Origin: Lophius americanus
Taxonomy: Eukaryota; Chordata; Actinopteri; Lophiiformes; Lophiidae
NCBI GenBank assembly: GCA_037951165.1
Contig: JBBDHG010000126.1
Span: forward strand, 3,723,001 to 3,787,000
DNA: 64,000 bases
Reading direction: 5' to 3'
Part shown: positions 59,901 through 64,000 of the stretch, in pieces
Layout: every line of letters begins with the position of its first letter
Numbering within the stretch: the first letter of the stretch is position 1
Made by a program: the position numbers and the translations under genes
The notes under the pieces: model-generated
Seen by the model: the letters and a program-made list of their open reading frames with translations, nothing else
Told to the model about the DNA's origin: nothing
The model's database searches: none

Positions 59901-61879
59901 TTAAAAATGATCCATGAAATAGTTTTTGAGTTATAGCATTAATGTGAAGGATCTGCGGACACAGTGGCGATGACGAGTCCATAATATCCCAGGGTTTTCA
60001 GGGATATAATTATGGGTAGTCTCTGGCGACATTCTCACCTGATTTAGGTAGTTTCCTCGGAGAGTGTCCAGCCTTGCCATCCTCTCCCTCTGAGAACTGG
60101 TCTGGAAGCAGAAAGACGTGAGTAGAAAAGACAGGAAGACACATTGTTTCTCAAAATAAAAAAAATCCATTTGATGACACTCACCATCCTCATCTTCGTC
60201 ATCATCTGCAGGATTGATCACCACTGGTGGATGGGTGGGGCTCGGTACCAACTCCTGAGCCTCTGCCTTGACACCTCGGAGCTGGGGGTTGGCTGCAGTG
60301 GGAAGAGGGGCCGCTGGTGGGGGAGAAGGTTCCTCTAGTGGCTGTTCCACATTTTTGGTTGGACCTGGGAGAGACGTATCAAAACAGGTGTCAACTTTTC
60401 TCGTATGAAGATTTTATTCTAGTGTTTGCATTAATAGGACGAACTCACCTTTGTCGGGTGGGACAAAGAGACCATCAACAAAGCGGGGTTTTTCATGGAA
60501 GAAAGCACAGTGTGGCTTTTGACAGCCAGCTGCCTGTCTCTCCCAATAGCAAGATATCTCCTTTCGTTTTTTCTGTTTTAATGAAAGACAAAATCAACAT
60601 GTAGGAAGGACGAAATTGTTCGATATCACTTCAGGATTTTTCCAGGCATACATTTTTGATCAGACATTTATTTCTATACACTTACAAGGTTATTGATTTT
60701 ACTAATTCGTTTGCAATGTTGAGTAAACTGAAAAGAAAGACACACTCCAGGTCTTCTATCCTTGCCAAGATCATGATTGTCGTTAACCTAATAGTTGAAT
60801 AGGAATTCTTGGTTTATTTTGGTAGGTTTTTCTAGTCAAGCAAATACTCTCAGCACCTTAGGATTTAACAGAAAGTACTACAGGGTTTTATAGTAACTGT
60901 CATATAGCACTTATTTAATTTAGTAGTTGCTGCAAAAAGCACACATTTCTTCTTTCTATTGTTCCTACAGCTAGGAGAAGCTCCACAACATTGACTCCCA
61001 TGAAGGGCAAACTTTTGAAGTTACAGCTTCAGCCCTGTCCAGTATTGGTGCATTACAATTTTTTTCAATCTAAGTTTATGTTTACTGGTTTATCTCTCTG
61101 CACTGATGTGTAATTTAGGCGGCAATCTGAATGCTTACCACTAGATGTCATTCATTTTACACATTGGACCTTTCAGGACTTTAATGAAGATACATCTGGC
61201 TGTAGATGTTTTGACTGATATAGATGTCTTCGATCACAAAATATGACGTTTTTAACTCCTTTGTAAATCCGTTGTTAATTGTTATCTGTATATATGTATT
61301 CTGTATGTTTCTACTTCTGCGCGCTGCTTCCTTTTTTTTGGCCAGGACTATCTTGAAAAAGACATTTAATAGCAATGACACATTTCTGGTAAGTAAAAGG
61401 TTGAATTAAAAAAAATTAAAAAGTGTTCCTCCCCGCAAGTCCAGAGGCAGGAGCGGAGCTCCTAGCCCAGGATTGCGGGGAGACTTTATTTACCCTTCAA
61501 TAATGGCCAATCAAGACACAAACAGCCTCAATTGGGCAAAGCTTGAAGGGAGATATATTTAAACTTTTTTCACTTTAAAATAAAGGTAAAAGGTTTGCTT
61601 ACTGTTATTTCCATGTGGCGAAACTTGCAAACGGTGCGGAAGCAGCATCCTTCCTGCCAGAGATTACAGACGGTCTCATTACCCTTAGCTGCTTCACAGT
61701 GTCTGAAGGGGCAGCTGTCTCCCTGCACAATAAAGAAAAATGTTAAAACTCTAACTCCTGCCCACCAAGAATTTTCCTACTGGTAACACAATTAAGCAAA
61801 TTTGCGACCTTTGAGCTGTCCTTACTTTAGTGCAGGTGGAATAGTAATAGAAGTAGCAGTCATCTCCATGGTTGCTCAT
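53953..61879 (-). CDS. zc3h11a: Zinc finger CCCH domain-containing protein 11A
   Basis: Known in mammals as a nuclear RNA-binding partner of the TREX mRNA-export complex. Coding exons (minus): 61826-61879, 61603-61722, 60449-60572, 60185-60364, 60039-60101, 59289-59462, 57911-57988, 57712-57801, 57555-57614, 56960-57463, 56747-56802, 56122-56662, 55815-55987, 55284-55474, 53953-54142. All junctions are GT-AG in phase; total 2598 nt, 865 codons plus stop (human 810). Three CCCH fingers: Cys8-Cys16-Cys22-His26, Cys37-Cys45-Cys50-His54, Cys66-Cys75-Cys80-His84. Next comes the conserved SPTHPPVVINPADDDEDEDG tract (residues about 141-160). The middle carries repeated KTLEEIRREKA-like motifs (FGVSTLEEIRLRKA, IRIKTLAEIKLEKA, VKVKTLEEIRREKA, VKVKTFEEIMREKQ) and ERLG motifs. 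The acidic C terminus ends GEDDLLQELSEMIDS. The start MSNHGDDCYF matches the family. No damage seen. Confidence 0.97.
54143..55283. other. zc3h11a last intron
   Basis: No further exon or named repeat was recognised. Plus- and minus-strand frames at 54331-54690 and 54661-54930 lack domains. Confidence 0.45.
58213..58660 (+). mobile_element. Tc1/mariner-type deletion derivative in zc3h11a intron
   Basis: Left end CAGCCATAACATTAAAACCT with CCTATTATTGTGTAGTCCCC; then ACACACCAGGAACAGCCGAC, CAGTTCTGCAGTTCTGGAGT and a right end CACCTGCCAGTTGTTATGAA, GTTATGGCTGACCA. The CAGCCATAAC/GTTATGGCTG ends are inverted. The transposase interior is deleted. Confidence 0.75.
58770..58910 (+). repeat. CCTCCGCCAAGGAGG-type dispersed repeat in zc3h11a intron
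   Basis: TCAAGGAGGTTATGTTTTCA, GTTTGTGAGCAGGATTAGGA and AAAACTACAGGAGATACTTG match the repeat at 32798, with a degraded 5-prime end. Confidence 0.65.
58911..59288. other. zc3h11a intron, unassigned stretch
   Basis: AT-rich; TTGTGCCTTGGCGAAGTTCT (about 59068) may be the closing block of the preceding dispersed repeat. Nothing else recognised. Confidence 0.4.
59570..59990 (-). repeat. Dispersed repeat family A, near-complete copy
   Basis: The reverse complement reads CATCGCCACTGTGTCCGCAG, ATCCTTCACATTAATGC, TAACTCAAAAACTATTTCAT, TGCGAGGAAGAACGGGATTG, ATTTTGGGAAAGGTCTG, GACACTAGGGTGAGCTTTAT and GCCATAATTTCTGA. This gives the fullest block order of the family and ends about 50 bp from the splice donor of the zc3h11a exon at 60039. 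Confidence 0.7.
60573..61602. other. zc3h11a intron with MITE-like sequence and a hairpin
   Basis: The stretch 61130-61185 (CCACTAGATGTCATTCATTT, TACACATTGGACCTTTCAGG) is a motif common in short fish DNA repeats. A hairpin with 10-bp arms (CTCCCCGCAA, 61429-61438; TTGCGGGGAG, 61473-61482) lies nearer exon 2. No gene. Confidence 0.45.
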
Positions 61880-61961
61880 AGTAATGCTTGAGTGACCGAG
61901 GTGATTTGGATACGATCTTTTAACACAGCAGTTGATTCTCTTCAGGGCCACAGGACTCTTC
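61880..61961 (-). other. zc3h11a exon part upstream of the usual ATG
   Basis: An acceptor TTTTCAG at 61962-61968 opens the exon that contains the family-typical start codon at 61879. The 82 nt before that ATG are open in the same frame (27 codons, including VALKRINCCVKRSYPNHLG). Normally this would be 5-prime untranslated sequence. Confidence 0.6.
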
Positions 61962-62270
61962 CTGAAAACACAGTGTAAAGCAATTCAACCTCAAGTGAAC
62001 TCAGATTTCATCAAATCACTACATATTTCCTAACAAGGTTGCACTTCTAACACTATAGTACGAGGAAGTCTACTTGTGGCTTATTTTTCATACAAAATAT
62101 AATATTCAATTTCAATTATAAACCAAGATCATATTCCTGGAGTTTTAAAATCATATGCAGGACTTTATTGATACCCTTGAGGAGACATTTCAGTGTCACA
62201 GCAACAGAGAGAGAAAAGCAATACAAAATACGCCCGATTTAGCTTTCATATTAAACACTGCAACACAAAG

Positions 62271-62312
62271 TTTAATGTGTATGCATTAAACATTTAATGC
62301 ATACACATTAAA
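62271..62312. repeat. Perfect 20-bp palindrome with a 2-nt centre
   Basis: TTTAATGTGTATGCATTAAA (62271-62290) and TTTAATGCATACACATTAAA (62293-62312) are exact inverted copies around CA. It lies in the presumed first intron of zc3h11a. Confidence 0.9.
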
Positions 62313-62645
62313 TGTTTGTTAATTGGCAAAAATTACCAGCTGATCAAGAATGTCTTTTGCATTGACTGCTGTTGTCCATCTGAGAAGGTTTGATGTTATC
62401 ATCCACGTTTCTGAATGTTAAACATGTGTGATATTAACAGGGCAATCTGTGAGGCATGTGCAGCTGAATCTATAAATGCCTCTAACCACACAAGGGTACC
62501 AACCAACTCCTCAGTCCTGTTTTCTACTTTAATGGAGTGGTGAACTGTGATCAAATCTGCGCAAACCCCTGACATCAAAGCCTGGCATTAATCGAACTTC
62601 GAAGCTTTAAGTTAAAAAAATAATCGGGAAAAATAATTAGATTTT

Positions 62646-62950
62646 GGGCAGCACGGTGGTGTAATGGTTAGCACTAATGCCTCACAGCAAGAAGGTACCA
62701 GGTTCAAATCCACGTCTGCCGGCCTTTCTGTGCGGAGTTTGCATTCTCCCTGTGTCTGTTCTCACCGGCTTCCTCCCACAGTCAAAAAACAGGTGATATT
62801 GGTGACACTAAATTGCCTATAGGAGTGAGTGTAACTTTGAGTGGTTTTATGTCACTATGTGTCTGCCCTGCGATGAACTGGCGACTCTGTCCAGGGTGTA
62901 CCCCGCCTCTCGCCTGATGTCAGCTAGGCTAGTCCCAGCTGACATGATAG
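62646..62950 (+). mobile_element. tRNA-derived SINE
   Basis: The tRNA-like head GGGCAGCACGGTGGTGTAAT, GGTTAGCACTAATGCCTCAC has an A-box-like GTGTAATGGTTAGCAC and a B-box-like GGTTCAAATCC (62701-62711). The body runs CTTTCTGTGCGGAGTTTGCA, ATTCTCCCTGTGTCTG, CTTCCTCCCACAGTC, GCCCTGCGATGAACTGGCGA, CCAGGGTGTACCCCGCCTCT and GTCCCAGCTGACATGA. The final GACCCTGAATAGGATAAGCG-type tail is missing. It lies in the presumed first intron of zc3h11a, sense opposite to the gene. Confidence 0.88.
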
Positions 62951-63053
62951 GCCTTTTTGGTCTTTGAGTTTTTCACACAAGTGAAGTCTTAAGTCAGTCA
63001 TACTATAATATCCTAAGGAGCCATTTTAGATCTAAGCATTGTGCTACCTTTAC

Positions 63054-63235
63054 CTGAGGTGGCTGAGAAGTATTCTCACTCTAGCGCACTGCTGGTGGGT
63101 TGTCTCCGCAGAGGTATGGAGTCCTGAAGGAACACTTGATCCATGAGATAAGAGGAAAAGAGGGGTGGCTCGTCCAGACACACTTGTCTTCATACGAGAT
63201 CCCTTCTCTGAGAAATCTTTATCTCCGCCCGACTG
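63054..63235 (-). promoter_or_regulatory. Probable zc3h11a first exon and promoter region
   Basis: A good splice donor (CACCTCAG then GTAAAG, 63053/63052) closes a stretch of higher GC than its surroundings that carries a GC box (GGGCGG, 63224-63230 reversed). An ATG at 63193 begins a 46-codon frame open to this donor. The phase matches the acceptor at 61961 and continues in frame into MSNHGDDCYF. The transcription start is not defined. Confidence 0.4.
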
Positions 63236-63360
63236 CTAAACATTACTGGTCGTAGGTGCAATTGTCCTTTGAGATTTTTTTTATTAATTGTGTAATCAAT
63301 GAAAGAAATAGGGGACTATAAACAGCTGGACTAGAAAAAGTAGATCCAAAAATGCTTTAA

Positions 63361-63708
63361 ATGGTGTGGCAGAAGGGGGGCAAATGTGAAATAGTGGGTG
63401 GAAGACAAAAATCCTCAACTTCTTCTTGGGTTTGGAGGGAATTTGCACACTTGGCACCATTTGAGAGATGTAGTAGGGAGAGAGGCAGGATATTCAAGCT
63501 TCTAGAGACTTTCAGCAGTTGGTTACCAACGCTGAAGAGAAAAAAAATCTTCCACCAATGTATTGCTCAAGGGGACGAACTATCCATATCCAGGAATCCT
63601 CCCAAAGGCCAAGAGGATGGCATAAAACCTACAAAATCAATCAAAAACACTTCCCGTGGAACTGAAAAGAGGTTATTAAGAGACAGAGATTTGTGCACAA
63701 ATACATAG
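63361..63708 (+). other. Unassigned 115-codon open frame
   Basis: Plus strand, Lys/Arg/Ser-rich. The stretch SSTSSWVWREFAH resembles the beginning of a BED zinc finger (aromatic-rich VWxxF), but the following Cys/His ligands are not in BED spacing, so this is only a hint of a decayed hAT. No other neighbour supports a gene. The remaining sequence to 64000 is AT-rich without features. Confidence 0.2.
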
Positions 63709-64000
63709 GAGAAATTTGGCATTTCCGCACAATGAGACATGATTTCATTGAGAAATCAGATGAAACAGAACCGTCCAGGTCAGCTTATCATCACTATATT
63801 GCATCGTTATCAACCCATGTTTATCTATTTCATGTGTCAAATACATAATTTGTTACTAAATTTGAAGTTTTCCAAATGCATGGACTAGATTGTTCATTTA
63901 CTCTAGACATTAAAGACATATTATGACAGTGATGATAAGTCTCGACATCAACAACTACCGTGATTACCATTTTAGGGAACAGTAAAATTGTAACTTATGC

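Noticed and set aside
62646..62720. A functional tRNA gene
   Set aside because: The A- and B-box-like motifs belong to a SINE head that continues into the SINE body; no cloverleaf with an anticodon arm is formed.

Overview
The window is vertebrate nuclear DNA, almost certainly from a ray-finned (teleost) fish. Two intact, intron-rich vertebrate genes lie in a sea of typical fish repeats: Tc1-like elements of at least three subfamilies, ZBED5-like and ZMYM1-like hAT elements, a pogo-like element, Gypsy fragments, LINE fragments and tails, and tRNA-derived SINEs. There are no bacterial-style operons; most open frames over 60 codons are chance or transposon debris.

Both real genes are on the minus strand. 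zc3h11a (53953-61879, with a probable upstream exon near 63054-63235) is complete: 15 coding exons, 865 codons, three CCCH zinc fingers at the N terminus and the conserved acidic C terminus. ahcy (26804-40483) is also complete: 11 coding exons, 433 codons, every catalytic and NAD-binding residue I checked present, and a recognisable promoter with TATA-like, CCAAT and GC boxes. The exons of each gene were assembled from GT-AG boundaries and join in phase to a whole number of codons. The genes lie head to tail, about 13.5 kb apart. Nothing in the sequence links their functions: one is methyl-cycle metabolism, the other mRNA export.

Layout. 1-620: compound minisatellite. 2.9-8.2 kb: copies of an unclassified dispersed repeat and a dead pogo-like transposase. 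8.9-13.7 kb: a mosaic of minus-strand Gypsy gag-pol and a plus-strand hAT, with a long GT microsatellite. 14-16.2 kb: a SINE, then a possible small secreted gene and an in-frame Thr/Ser-rich 33-bp repeat. 16.2-19.1 kb: a decayed ZBED5-like hAT carrying an unexplained hairpin-dense insert (16700-17415). 19.2-25.7 kb: LINE and Tc1 fragments. 26.3-40.75 kb: ahcy with repeats in its introns. 42.9-46.3 kb: a ZMYM1-like hAT truncated by LTR-like sequence. 47-52.2 kb: Tc1 elements and other fragments. 53.2-63.25 kb: zc3h11a. The last 0.7 kb holds one unassigned open frame.

The items most worth a second look are the hairpin block in the hAT (16700-17415), the possible secreted/mucin-like locus (15180-16183), the in-frame N-terminal extension of zc3h11a, the pair of ZNF143/THAP11-like motifs in ahcy intron 1, and several perfect inverted repeats. 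I found no clear evidence for a wholly new biological system.
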